The notes beneath the pieces are model-generated. The model did no database searches. It saw only the letters and a list, made by a program, of their open reading frames with translations, and was not told the DNA's origin. A program made the position numbers and the translations under genes. Of a DNA stretch of 64,000 bases, positions 35,321-47,440 are shown piece by piece (position 1 is the first letter of the stretch; every line of letters begins with the position of its first letter). This stretch comes from Emmonsiellopsis sp. PD_33 (Eukaryota > Ascomycota > Eurotiomycetes > Onygenales > Ajellomycetaceae), in contig JANTQF010000127.1 in assembly GCA_032988165.1 (NCBI GenBank), positions 31,530 through 95,529 on the forward strand, in the 5' to 3' direction.

Positions 35321-37444
35321 TTAGTGAAACCTGGTATTCATCAGTCATATCAAGGTTTCTATTGATATCAGAAAAGGTCAGACTGAAGTTATATTTAATA
35401 GTAGGGAAAAAATCAACTGCATGATGAAGAGTACTACCTTGAGTCCCAGTCTGATTATTCAGAAAGATACTCTTAAGTTAATTCTTAGTGCTGATGATTA
35501 ACATAGTGATATCATTAAAATTTATAAGAATATTTCAATTTATATTGAATTCATAGCTGTACCTTAAACCTTCTTTATTTTAAAATATGGTTCCCATGAG
35601 TGTATTCTAGGCTATTCCTATGAAAATATGACTTAGTAGTTAGTATAATAAATAAATAATGTAGGTAATATCACCATCATAATTTTCAATCTAAATGATG
35701 AAATCAACTAGATCTCCTTCCTCAGCTATTCTTCAGAAAATTATGATAATAGGCAGCTGAATGATCTTTACAGTAAGTATTAGTTTTTAAACTAGAAGTA
35801 CTGAGTCTGACTGATCTTTATAATAATAATAATAGGTAAAGAGATGAAGTCAGAGTCAGCTGTGTTAGTATAATAGATAGCAGGGTAGAAATTCTACTAT
35901 ATAAGAGTAATGAAAGAGAATTTAGTCAATCATAATTTTCTAGCCTAGAGCTGATAAATGCCTCTAGTCAATCAGAGACTACTACTTAATTATCTTAGAA
36001 ATCTCTACCACATATTTCTACTATTTTGTGTTAGTACTTTTAGCTATCCTTATATACTATATTTTCTTTCCTATAGTATTTTATTTCTGAAATTTATTAA
36101 GTCTGTAGCATCTAATTGCACAATCTTTCTCTCTATGATTCTGCTGAGTCCTCCTCTTAATCTCATCACCCAATTATTACCACACTGTACAAGTAAAAGG
36201 CAGATAAGATTTAGCCTCTCAATACACTAATAATAGATGAAGGAACCTCTAATAGGATAGATTAATAAAGAGAGATTCATTAGAAATAGTTTCAGAATAA
36301 TATTAAATCTATAAAGAATTTACCTTCATCTTATAATCATCTTATTATACTCTGTTTCTCAGATTGCCCATGCAGCTCTCACCTCATATCTGATAAGCTT
36401 CAAATTGAATCAATCTTGACACCTTAGAAACACAAGCTGCTGATTGAGATCTTACTCAGATAAGAGAAAATATTAGTATAAAGCTTTAGTAACTATAGAA
36501 AGTTAGCTGAAGAAGTTTCTCTACTAATCAAAATTTATACTATTAAGTATGAGGTATAATAGGCCTCTAAGTTTTTTATTCCTCAAAAATTGCTGCTAAC
36601 AATTATAGAGATGCTTTACAAGTAAGTTGATTTTAATATTTTCAAACACTATTATAATTCATATTAGAATAAATAGTTCCTCATTAAGAAGAAAGAGTCT
36701 GAGAAATATCAAATTATTAATACCTATATAAATATAAATATTATTACAGTTCAAAATGCCTACATTCCTCCTAATACTAATATTTTTGCAGAAGATTTTA
36801 CTAGGTAAGTTATCATCAATATAATAGATTTCTTTTCTCAATACAATTAAATCATCTTACATGAGAATAATTGTGATATAATAGTCTTTTAAACTCTAAT
36901 TAGCTTTCTTCATCAGATAATATTATCATAAGATGCTATAAATTCTATAGCTACTTTCTGCCAGGTTATAGCTTGCATTCTTCATTCAAATATTTCCTAT
37001 TAGGCAGATAATTTCATGGATAATATTAGTATAAAAGATCTATAATCTCAGTACAATAATGAAGAGATTATATTAGAAATTTATTAGTTTATTTTAAAGT
37101 ATCTTTAAAATTTAGATTAGACTCTGATCAGCATTGAGCTCTCAAACACATACATTCAGATAGTAAAATCTGAGTTTGGCTGCTCTAGCATGATTCTCAT
37201 TGAATATATTATTAATACTAATAGGCATTACTCTAAGACTACTAAAATTATCAAAATCATTAAGTAGTCTAAATCAACTGATATCTCTAGAGCTCATATT
37301 TTCATCAGTATTTATATATATTATTACATCTAAATTCTAAACTTTACTCTCATTTTCAATTTAATCTATTTACTGTTCAAGAAAAATACCTTTTTCATCT
37401 GGGGACCCAAACAATTAAATGCTATATTAGTTCTGAAGATAGTA
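35321..37444 (+). pseudogene. pol: Element G pol: protease and RT
   Basis: The retropepsin region (about 35340-35760) reads HIKVSIDIRKGQTEVIFNSREKINCM. The expected DSG has become NSR. It continues with HECILGYSYENMT, matching the flap end of a common fungal Ty3 protease. RT runs from about 36370 to 37444, weakly readable. Near 37080-37210 are blocks such as IRL.SALSIELSNTYI and KSEFGCSSMILIEYIINTN. The frame is cut at 37444 by element F and resumes with RNase H at 45598. Confidence 0.65.
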
Positions 37445-37449
37445 CTAAT
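37445..37449 (+). other. Left target duplication of element F (CTAAT)
   Basis: CTAAT recurs at 45593-45597 behind the other LTR. Confidence 0.92.
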
Positions 37450-37765
37450 TGTAATATCTAGTGTTAAATATAAGGCTTTTAATTTGAAAGGTGGACTATG
37501 AGTCATTGAACAGTGTGATAGGAATAAACAGGTAAAAATGTATGTATATTTTAAATGTAGGAGTCATATAGTAATAGGACTATTTGCTGGTTCTTTTCAT
37601 AAGAAACCTGTGCAGCATATATATCAATAGCTAGCTACTGAGTGTGCACCACATGTGCATTGCCAGGCACACTGCTAGGTGCACTGCCAGGCCCAAGATC
37701 TGAGATCTGAGATCTGAGAGCACAGTTGATTTACATGTGATATGCAGTCTCCTTTGTGTGTTACA
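37450..37765 (-). repeat. Family F 3' LTR (316 bp)
   Basis: On the plus strand begins TGTAATATC and ends GTTACA. The priming motif AGCAAATAG lies at 37580-37588 (minus). Includes a short triplet of AGATCTG repeats near 37698-37720 not preserved in the other LTR. Confidence 0.93.
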
Positions 37766-37768
37766 ACT

Positions 37769-37783
37769 ACCCTCCCCCCTTTA
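37769..37783 (-). promoter_or_regulatory. Polypurine tract, element F
   Basis: Minus strand reads AAAGGGGGGAGGGTAG just before the 3' LTR. Confidence 0.75.
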
Positions 37784-38606
37784 GGAGCTGGCCTCCAGTA
37801 GATTCATGGATTTTCTGTGTCTTAGCTGAAGAATCAGGCTGATGTGCAATATACATTGTAGAAGGTTTAGACTGTAATACTTTATGAAAGATTTAAGCTA
37901 TTATACTTAATAGAAGGTTCAGGCTATTATATTATAGTCAGATAGTTCTATATTCTGCAGGCTAATCATATTACAGGAATCAGTGATTTCATTGCCAGGT
38001 AATTTAGTGTGTAGTGCAGTTAATGTTTGTTTTCTATAATTAGATGCCTAGGTGATAATAGGTAGATGATTTGACATGCAGTGATCTAGCACACCTATAA
38101 ATATATATACTCTCTACTTTACTACATTCTTTCATTTTCTCTATTAAATATTAGCATTATAATTTGATCTATCATTTTACTCATTATTTACTTTAGTATA
38201 ATATCTCTTTGTCTGAGTATCTATAATGTCTTCTACTAGTTTATAAATGCTTTGTATATTAGTTGTACTCCATTTTGGATTACCCAGTCTAAATGTGTGT
38301 CTATATAATTAGATGATTATTTTGCTTTTCACATGTTGCAGCTGCATGATATTATCTAAGTATAATATATTACTTTTCTTTGCTTCTTTCATATTATTAA
38401 GGTATCATGTTATAGAAATTACTAATAGGTGTACTTTGATAGTCTGAAATAAAAAATATCAATTCAAAATAGCCCCTCAGACTCCCACATTATCCTGTGT
38501 GCATGGAGGGTGTATGCTGTTGAGCTCTCTCTCCTCTTCTAACCTTCTTGTGGGGCTAGCTACTCTCCTACATGATGCTTCTCCACCTCAGGGTCCTTAA
38601 ACTTCA

Positions 38607-39425
38607 TTGTGCCCCCCCCTGGCCATACCCTCTTACTGTGGAGATTCCTCTTTTATCTTCTCTTGTAGCCCCCCTTCTATATGTGCTCTTACACTATTTT
38701 CTATTGCTACTACCTCTCTTTGCATGCTCAGCTGTCTGTCTGCTCCTATACTTCTCATTATTGTAGTTCATCCTACTTCTACCTCTACTACCCTGACACC
38801 TACTATCTGGTTGGCTAGAGATTTTGTGCAGCTCACCATGCAGGCCCTGGAGGACAATAACAATGATAAGGATAAGGATGAGGAGGATGAGAATGAGGAT
38901 AATAATAATGATAATGAGAAGACTGAGAAGAAAAAGAATAAACACTGAGAGAAATTCATTAAGAATCTGTGCTTGCTAAAATGATGTAGAGAGTATGTCT
39001 ACCATCTAATCATCAAGATTAGCATGAAGGTGTTTTATTACCCTTCTAAGAGTCTACATGTAACTTACTGTTCTTAATGTGTGTAGTATCATCATTACTG
39101 TAAGATGGTGAGTTTTCCTGTAGTTGATTTAAAATAGGAAATTAATTGCTAACTGTACTGTAGGTTCCCATTAATGTGTATGTAGATGCTATGAAGTTAA
39201 TTAACACAGCTAAGCAATTAAATTACTTTAAGAACCTATTAGATAAGTCTGAGTATATTAGTGCAATGTAGTTACTCCTCAGGATTTAGTAGTAATAGAG
39301 CCAAGCAGCCATTTAATATAAGAAAGTGTTGGAGGAGGTAGAGGGGTTATTTGATGTTGCCCCAGTTCTTTATGTAAGTGATGTAATTATCTTATTTTGG
39401 TGTGCTTGATTGATTCTGACTTTAG
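38607..39425 (+). pseudogene. Opposite-strand Cys-rich gene with introns, element F
   Basis: Reads on the plus strand, against F's own genes. An open frame from 38607 to 38948 ends in a strongly acidic Asn/Asp/Glu stretch and then Lys. After one TGA it continues in frame with Cys residues (NLCLLK, CREYVY, THVTYCS-like, YHHYCKM). At 39108 is a splice donor GTGAGT, with GCTAAC at 39148-39153 and TAG at 39161-39163 (56-bp intron). Joining gives VPINVYVDAMKLINTAKQL and a helical stretch (NLLDKSEY, VLEEVEGLFDVAPVLY). A second possible intron is 39374-39425 (GTAAGT to TAG). The order of Cys-rich part, intron and helical part is the same as in family E. Function unknown. Confidence 0.5.
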
Positions 39426-39617
39426 TGGAAATAGCCTGCTCTTCTAGGCTAGACATAGTGTGTGCTCCAGGTTTTTTCTGGCATTTTTCAGTTTGTTTTT
39501 TATCTGCTGCACCTCTCAGGGCTTTTAATATTAGTATGAAATAATGAGATTTGATTTTTAAGAACTTATTCTTCCTCTTCTCCTCTTTCTATGTGCAGGC
39601 TAGTTATTACTTAGGTC

Positions 39618-40135
39618 TAGACTGGCTGCTGGGACCATGAATTTTCATGCATGTTTAGTTTGGTTTGGTTTGATTTTAGTCACACATGAGTGACTAAAAC
39701 ATGATTTTAAATTTTAAAACAGGTAAAATGACCAACCTTTTTAATTTAAAATGGGATCAAATATGACTAGGATTATTCCATGATACTTCCATGTCACTTC
39801 TTGGCATTTCTTGGCAAAAAACTACTATTTTTAGTATACTTTTTAGGGAATTTTCCTAGATTTCCAGGGTGAAAATTAGATTAAAAATTTCCTAGTTTTA
39901 AAAAGTCATTTAAAATACATTTTAACTTATTTAAAATATAAAATATTTTAGTTTATAATGGGACTAAACTACATGGTCCTGTTTGGTTTGATTTGGTTTG
40001 GTTTTATGCCTGTGGGACCAAATGGGACCATGCAGGAAAAGTGATAAAACATGTATGAAATGGGACTAACTATTAATGAAAAATGAGTGACTAGGTAAGT
40101 ATATATATATTTACATGGTCCCAGCAGCCAGTCTA
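39618..40135. mobile_element. hAT-like MITE (518 bp)
   Basis: A perfect 22-bp terminal inverted repeat (TAGACTGGCTGCTGGGACCA at the left, plus two bases) is flanked by an 8-bp target duplication CTTAGGTC (39610-39617, 40136-40143). An 8-bp duplication points to the hAT superfamily. The interior is A+T-rich with no transposase, so it is non-autonomous. An internal perfect 10-bp inverted repeat (TTTTAGTCAC, 39674-39699) sits near the left end. It lies directly behind the F pol stop, a site that did not break the coding region. Confidence 0.9.
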
Positions 40136-40149
40136 CTTAGGTCAACAGT

Positions 40150-40480
40150 GCTTCAGCTTCATTGTCTTATGACTGAACTGCATATTGAACTTGTCAATTA
40201 GATTCTATGCATTCTCAAGATTTTCTGTGTTTTCCCAGAAATTCTCTGCCTCTATCATATTTTTCCAGCACATAAAGTACTACTAACTATTGAAATAGTT
40301 GCACTTCTCTAGAATCTCTTCAATCTTAAACTTCTTAACTTCATCTATTATTATTGATTCAGCCTTTAGAATTTTGCCATGCCACACATGATACAGTTCA
40401 AGCAATAAGACATGAAAAACAGGATGTATATCTTTATATTATGATATAAGTTTCAGTTTGTACACCTGTTTCTCCCACTT
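40150..40480 (-). pseudogene. pol: Element F integrase tail and chromodomain
   Basis: GPY/F-type tail: PFKIINKWEKQVYKLKL, then HPVFHVLLLELYHVWHGK. Chromodomain (about 40370-40190): KKFKIEEILEKCNY, two stops, then MCWKNMIEAENFWENTENLENA. The aromatic and WEP-like positions are partly kept. The frame ends near 40150, just outside the MITE. Confidence 0.85.
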
Positions 40481-43400
40481 ATTAATAATTTTGAAAGGGC
40501 TGAGTTGACAATGATTGAGCTTCAGACTTAAGTGTAATGTGCTGATGTTTTTTAAGCACAGTATGATCTAGTTCTTAACTATGAAATACTTCTCCTTGTG
40601 ATACTAATCATAATATTTCTTCTATGTTTTTTAAGCCTTCAGAAGAGATTCTCACAGGTTATTTCATACTTCTCTCATACAGTGTATATATTTCATTATC
40701 TTCTGTGCTTCTCTCTCCTCCATATTAATGTCTGATTCAACATTAAGATATAGTTCAGATTAAAAACCTATCAGCACTTCTGCAGGGGACATCTTGAGAA
40801 TACTATATATAGAGATGTTATAGGAGAACTGAGCTAGCAGCAACTACCTGACCCAGTTATTCTGGTAGAAGTTGCAGTAGACATACAGGTAGTACTCAAG
40901 CATCTGATTCTACCTCTTAGTTTAGCTATTCATTTGAGAGTGAAACACAGTCATTAACCATCAGCACACTTTTAGAAGGTAGTAGAGTATTAATTAGTAT
41001 TTACTAGAGCTGAATATTTTAGCATGGTTCATTATCTAATGATGTGGGTAATCAAAAAATCCAGTAAAGATGTTAAATATTAGATTTACAAGCTCTGATG
41101 CACTTATACCTTTATTGACTGGTTTATAAACTGTATACTTAATTAACTTATTCATAAACACTATGATTGAATCATAGACCTTGCTATTCTATTTGAATAG
41201 TAGAAGTTTGATGATGAAATCTATTATCATCATTTTGAAAGAAGAGGTAGAAATAAGAAGTGATTCTAATTAACTATATTTCTTGTGATAGTGTGTCTTA
41301 ACTCATTAGCAGATATTATAAGTATACATATATTCTCAAACATTCATTATCATACCATGCTAAAAGTATTTCCTCTGAATGCACTCAAGAGTGCACTTAA
41401 CACTAAAATGTCCCCCTTAAAGATCATTATAATTTAATTTCATAATCTCATCCCTTATCATTTGATCTGCAGGGATGAAAATATAACTCTTGTAATAAAG
41501 TAGATCATTTTAATTAGTCATTCAGTTTGAGTACTTAGTTTCATCTATTTTGCCTGCTTTCATTCTTTTGTGTACCTCAGTGTGCTCAGTATTCTGAGCT
41601 TGCATGTGATGCAGGAATTCTATGATGAGTTTAGTAAGAGAGAATTTATAGGCTATATCAAATTTTATGATTATATTAATTAATATTTATAGCATCAGGT
41701 GAGCTAGCTTTTTTATATCACTAGCAATATGTCTCTCATTTGCACACACATTTTGATATGCATAGGAAGTAAATGTATCAATATAAATTACATTTTTCTT
41801 ATCATTTAGTAGTTTTAAATGCATCATTATATTAATTATTTACTGACTGAGGTCTTCTAGCTGCATCTATATATCTATATTCAGTATTTGAAACATTCCT
41901 CAAAGAAGCTTTTCTTGAATCATTAATAATAGTATTTACCTTAAAATATTTTCTTTATAGTTAGATGTCAGGCCCCTAGGGTCACATGCCTAGATTTCTT
42001 CCACTACTTGGGTTATATGTAGCTAGATTCAATCCATCAAGCTTTTCATCCTTTAATATTAGAATGATGACTAGGTGCATCTGCAGGATTCTTCATCTCT
42101 AAATAGTGCTTAATGGTAAAGTTAAATGTGGAGAGTATTTCTATCCATCATATCTGATGTCCTACTAACTCTATTATTATCATGAATTGTCATAAATTGA
42201 TATGATCAGATAAAACTGTCACAGGAAAATATGCACCATGCAGATAGTGATATTATTACTTGAATGCTATAAGAATAATAAGAAGTTTCTGATTATATGT
42301 ACTGTAGTTGTACTTCATCAGTAATAAATCTTATAAGTAATATGCAACTAGGTATCATTATCTATTATTTAGATCTAACTACAAGAGGATTGCATCTAGC
42401 ATGAAACCTGATGCATCTGACTCCACTCAGAGTTTTCAATTCAAATTGAAGTGCATAAGAATCAGAATCTTTATAAATGCACTTTTTAGCTCTTAAAAAG
42501 CTTTCTGCATATTAGTGTTAAGAAGGATTATCTTTCAGTTCTGGCCTTTCTATGTTATACCTTTTATGAGTATAGATAAGAGCTATACTTTTACTGTAAA
42601 TCTATCTATAAAATGGCAGTAAAAATTCATAAATCCTAGAAATATCTGAATGTTATGAATATACTTGAGTTTCAGCCAGAAGAGGATAGTATCAATTTAG
42701 CTCTGTTCCATCTCAACATCATTCATGCTAATTATAAAGCCAAGGAAATTAATATAGTTCATATAAAATGTATATTTACTAAGTTTTATATATAATTTGT
42801 AGGTATATAGGCATTTCAGCATCATGCACACATACTTGCAGTGCTCTTTCTCTAAGTTCAAGTAGATGACAATGTCATCCAGATAGACAACACAGTAGAT
42901 ATCTAGGAGATTACTCAGAGTCTTATTAATATAGAATTGAAATGTCACCAGTACATTTATGAGTTTAAAGAGGATCACTTGGTATTTAAAATGGCTATAG
43001 TGCATTTAGAAAGCTGTTTTCCACTTGTCACCTTTATATATATATAGTCAGTAATATGTATCATAGAGATCTAACTGTAAGTAGACCTTTATGCCAGCCA
43101 GCCTGTTAATTATTTTACTGATCAAGGGGAGAGGATATTAATTCTTTATGCTGATAGTATTGAGCCTGCAGTAGTCTACATAAAAATGTATAGTTTTATT
43201 TTTTTTTGAGATGAAAAATATTAGTGTGTCTACAGAGCTTTTTAATAGATATATCCATTCTTTTTCTAGACTAGATTCTAGGTATTCACATAGCACCTCT
43301 AGTTCTTTGATAGAGAGATTATAGATTGATTGATAGGAAGGTTCTTTTTCAGGTATTAAATTGATTGAATGATCATATTATGCATATTCCAGAAGTAGTC

Positions 43401-43900
43401 CTGCTATAGCTTCTGAGAAAATGTCTTTATATTTATAGTAGGCTTCTAGTATTACTAGCTCCTCATCTAGAACTATACTGAACAGAGTAATTAGTTCATC
43501 CCCCTCTAATTAATATAAGTGGATAATATAAGTTATGCATCTAACTCTGACCACTACATCCACCTATTTCATAGTGATGATCTCAATATTATCAACATGC
43601 AGTGTATAATATGTTCAGTATGATTTCAATCATCAGATGTCAGGATCCACTACCTTGAGCTAGGGGAATCCTAGGATGATATTATAGTTTTTTATATCTA
43701 TTACTTTAAAGTGAAAGCTCTAATTGCAAGAGAGTCTCTCATCATTAATTATATATATATATACTTCATATCAGTCATAGGTCATAACTTAGTGTTTATT
43801 AATTGCACTGATTCAGTATTGATTTTCACTACCTTTTTCAAGGTGCACTTTCATTTATTTCTAGCTGACAAAATTTGCTTCTGTGCCCAAGTCAATAAGT
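40481..43900 (-). pseudogene. pol: Element F pol: protease, RT, RNase H and integrase
   Basis: RT is open from 43005 to 42697 and shows HYSHFKYQVILFKLINV, then an intact active site YCVVYLDDIVIY at about 42905-42870, followed by LEKEHCKYVCMMLKCL and LGFIIS. RNase H lies about 42560-42250 (stops). Integrase is about 41750-40750, recognisable by order and spacing more than by residues. The protease should lie about 43600-43900; the motif is not clear. Decay elsewhere is heavy. Confidence 0.8.
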
Positions 43901-45240
43901 ACCCAGGCAATGATTAATTCTTGAGGAGTTTCTAGCCATATCTTAATTATCATTACTTCTTTACTGTATCTCTATTCTATCTTATTTACTCCCAGCACTA
44001 CAGCAGCACTCAGTACTGGAGGATCTAGTTTTTTGACTCACACTTCTTCATGTGCTTTTCAGGATGAAGTTCCTAGTAGTCATTAGGAATATGACCTGGT
44101 TTGTCACAGTAAAAGCACTTAGAATGAGAGGTGAACTTGAATCATGAGGATTAACCTCTAAGTGTATAGTTTAGAGATTTTTCCCTTTCAGAATCCATTT
44201 TTATCTGGGAATTGAAAGACTTCTTCTTGTGCAGTGGATTTGCAGTAGTTTCCTACTTAGATGAGAATAGTTTTTGATCCTTACAATACTACTCTATCTT
44301 GCATAGAAATGCTAATATCTCTTCATAATCCTTAAGGTCTTCCTTCATTAAGTGCATATGAATCTGAATTTCCTCTTGATAGTAGTTCATCAGGTTAGAA
44401 CTGTGCTGTTCCTTTTAGATCTTGTAGAGCAGATGTTTCTTCAGATTGAGGAGATACTTGATAAAATTTTGGATAGATTGATTGTTCCATTGTCACATAT
44501 TCATATATTTCTTGATTGATTGCCATTGGAGTGCATCCAGATCCATGAGGTGTAGTTGTAACTGTGCATAGAGGTCTTCCTAGATAAATAGTGAATTCTC
44601 TAAATTTACTTTATAATTCTTGTAGAAAGTGTCTTATTAGTAGAGAGGTTCTATAGCAAGCTTCTGTATAGAATTCTGAATGTAGTGTTTTTTAATAGTG
44701 TAGTAGTCTTCATCACATTTAAATTCCATTTCAGTTTAGATGATGAAATCTTCAAGCTCTGACATGCTTTTTTCTTGATATTTAGAAGATGTATCAACCT
44801 TTAGATAGATGGTTTAGTAGGGTAGCTAGGTCATTTCTGCATGAGGCCTTTTCAAGGTTTGATTTTGAGTTATGATTTTCTCCTGTGCAATCAGTGTAGC
44901 TACCTCTTAATCTATTGATTCATCTTGTACTAGCTAGTCCTCCAGCACCTTCATCATATACTCTGCCTTTTAAATTTTTCATTGCATTTATAACTCTTTA
45001 ATGCATTCTTCAATTACATGTAGCTGTGCAGCAGGCAGGCATGGGTCTTCATTGTCTGACTCTTCATTGTCTGCAGTTGATTTGTAGTCAGATTCCTGCA
45101 GAGGATTCTGTAGAGATTTGAGTTGTAGTTCATTATTACTGGTCTCTTGCTGTGCAGAGGGGTCAGCACACACTTAAGAGGTTTCCTCATAGTTATTCAC
45201 AGTCTTTCTATAAGTTATCTTATTATTATTCATCTATTTT
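43901..45240 (-). pseudogene. gag: Element F gag
   Basis: Near the N-terminus an open stretch (45173-44988) reads MCADPSAQQETSNNELQLKSLQN and an acidic ADNEESDNED. Near the C-terminus at about 44120-44075 is a CCHC knuckle, KCFYCDKPGHIPNDY, with the last Cys changed to Tyr. The middle capsid region is interrupted by stops. Confidence 0.75.
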
Positions 45241-45264
45241 CAATGGACCATTCACTCAGGGGTG

Positions 45265-45273
45265 AGCAAATAG
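45265..45273 (-). promoter_or_regulatory. Self-priming type primer binding site, element F
   Basis: Three bases behind the 5' LTR the minus strand reads CTATTTGCT. Its complement AGCAAATAG occurs exactly in all three family F LTRs (37580-37588, 45407-45415, 48220-48228). GTCCATTGA follows about 30 bases downstream of the LTR edge, as in family E. Confidence 0.7.
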
Positions 45274-45276
45274 AAC

Positions 45277-45592
45277 TGTAATATTCAGTGTTGAATATAA
45301 GGCTTTTAATTTGAAAGGTAGATTATGAGTCATTGAACAGTGTGACAGAAATAAACAGGTAAAAACATATGTATATTTTAAATGTAGGGGTCATATAGTA
45401 ATAGGACTATTTGCTGGTTCTTTTCATAAGAAACCTGCACAGCATATATATTAATAGCTAGCTACTAAGTGTGCACCACATGCACATTGCCAGGCACACT
45501 GCTAGGCGCACTGCTGGGCCCAAGGTCTGAGATCCAAGGTCTGAGAGCACAGTTGATCTATATGTGACATGCAGTCTCCTTTGCATATTATA
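45277..45592 (-). repeat. Family F 5' LTR (316 bp)
   Basis: Begins TGTAATATTC and ends ATTATA on the plus strand. Followed by CTAAT, matching 37445-37449. Confidence 0.93.
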
Positions 45593-45597
45593 CTAAT

Positions 45598-47440
45598 AAC
45601 TACTTTTACTCTATACTGCATTGATTATTCTGAAGGCACTAAGAATATTATGATTACAACTAATATCAGTAAGTATAACTAAGAAGAAATATTAAGTTAG
45701 TAAGATGTTAAGAATAAGAAGCTTCATTCCTATTAATATGAGAGTAGGATTTGAAGCCCAGTGGAAGTAAAGTATGACACAGGAAAATAAGAATGTCAGA
45801 CTGTCCTTAAAATATTAAAGAAATATTAATATTATCTATATAATATTTACTTCATTCTTAAAACTAATATAAAAATTTTAATTGCCTAGCTCAACTAGAT
45901 AATCATCAATCTTTTTAATATTCTAATAATCAATTAATTTATCTAAATTTAGATGTTCAATTTTAATGTTCATTATATTTCTAGTTGAATTTATAGTGCT
46001 GCTAATAATCTTTCTTAATGATCAGCTACTAATAGTAAGGTACCTAAAAATCAGAATATTAATGAATTTATTAAAATAAAGCTTAATTATATTAGTATAA
46101 CTTCTACTATTATTTCTAACTTTAATATTTCTAATAATATTAATAATAAAGAATCTCATGTTCTTTCATCATCCTATTCTAATTATAGTAAGTTAATTAT
46201 CAGGTATCTCATTATTCTGAAGCAGTCTAATGATATTTCTTGCAAGATTTTCTCAAAATGATATAAGTATGTATTAAACTATATAATGCATGAGCAACAT
46301 CTATTTCACTAATTAAGTAAAGAGATTCCACTAAGGCATGTAATGAACAATCTAGATGAGTAAAAGGAAATCATTACTTAAATACATAATAAGTCTGACT
46401 ATAAAGGCTACAAGATAATCAATTATAAGGTCTCTTAGTAATATTAGTGGGAAGGCTTATTCAGTGAGATTAAGGCATATTATAAGAAATATTATAAGTG
46501 TCAATTTTAAGAAAGTAACCATCTTAAAGAATCACTATATCTGACTCACCACAACTATCTGTAAGATAAGTGGTGTATTAATATCATTAAGTTTCCAAAG
46601 AACTAGGAGAAATTATGTGTAGTTATTACTCAAAATGATCTCACTGACTGGGTTGAAAGTTAGTCTCTTACTTATACTAAAATAGAACATGTAGCCCAAT
46701 TCATTTATGAAGATATTATATGCTAATATGATTATTTCTAAGAAATGATATATGATAGTAGGCTGGAAAATCAGAAGTAAACTAGAATTCTCACTGCTAA
46801 ATATTATGTTAAATAAATAATGATTTCACCATACAATGTGAAGATAAATAGTATGATTAAATGTGGCTATCACTCTATTTCAGATGCACTAATGAAGCTT
46901 ACTGTAGATAAAAGGAATTAAATTAATTATTTTCACTTAGTACTATAAGTAGATTATATTTTCATTTAATAGTTAATAGATGAGATGCTATTTTATTTAT
47001 AATATAATTATAATACTATCCTCTCTATTGAGCTTAAAGTTTTAATGTAGTAGATGCTTTTATAGCATACTATTTACTCTCATACTAACTTAATATACAT
47101 ATGAATTTAATAATTAAAGAGATAGAATAAGGATCTGAAGGAGGCAGCCTTTCACCTGCAGTATATATAAGAGAAAAATTAAGATCTATTTAATAAAATC
47201 AAATAGTTAGTATGTAATTTAGTTCAGGTAGGAGATCTCATTTTTTTATATGATATTAAAATAGAAACATTCTATTCTATTAAATTTAACTTCTAATGAT
47301 TAGATCTATATCATGTGTGAGAGATAAATCATAAGAAGAGTACTTATTATTTTGAAGAGCTAAATGATATATCATTCTATAATACTATTATAAATAATTA
47401 GATAAAGAAATTTTACCTTCATGATGATTAAATGCTAATG
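45598..47440 (+). pseudogene. pol: Element G pol continued: RNase H and integrase
   Basis: RNase H: VEVKYDTGK, TVLKILKKYYYYLYNIYFILKTN (about 45760-45880). Integrase zinc region near 46380-46530: IHNKSDYKGYK, YYKCQF. Core 46550-47000: HHNYL, KWCINIIKFPKN, NDLTDWVES, then EHVAQFIYEDIIC and ISPYNVKINSMIKCGYHSISDALMKL, the 'SP.N...NG..ERGH' block with the catalytic Glu read as Lys. The tail runs to about 47440: EKNXDLFNKIK, LIFLYDIKIE, KKSTYYFEELND, KKFYLHDD. This pol lineage is common in filamentous ascomycetes. No chromodomain seen. Confidence 0.85.

Larger units (their letters stand above)
37450..45592 (-). mobile_element. Family F chromovirus, complete but decayed (8,143 bp)
   Basis: Two 316-bp LTRs and target duplication CTAAT. 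Minus strand: gag at right, then RT, integrase and chromodomain. Then comes a long 3' region with an opposite-strand gene, a polypurine tract and the 3' LTR at left. It contains the 518-bp MITE at 39618-40135. It is inserted in element G between RT and RNase H. Confidence 0.93.

Noticed and set aside
37698..37720. AGATCTG triplet as a regulatory array
   Set aside because: The other family F LTRs lack it; it is a local change in one LTR.
38694..38959. Leu/Ile/Ser-rich minus-strand frames
   Set aside because: Shadow of the acidic Asn/Asp/Glu stretch of the plus-strand gene.
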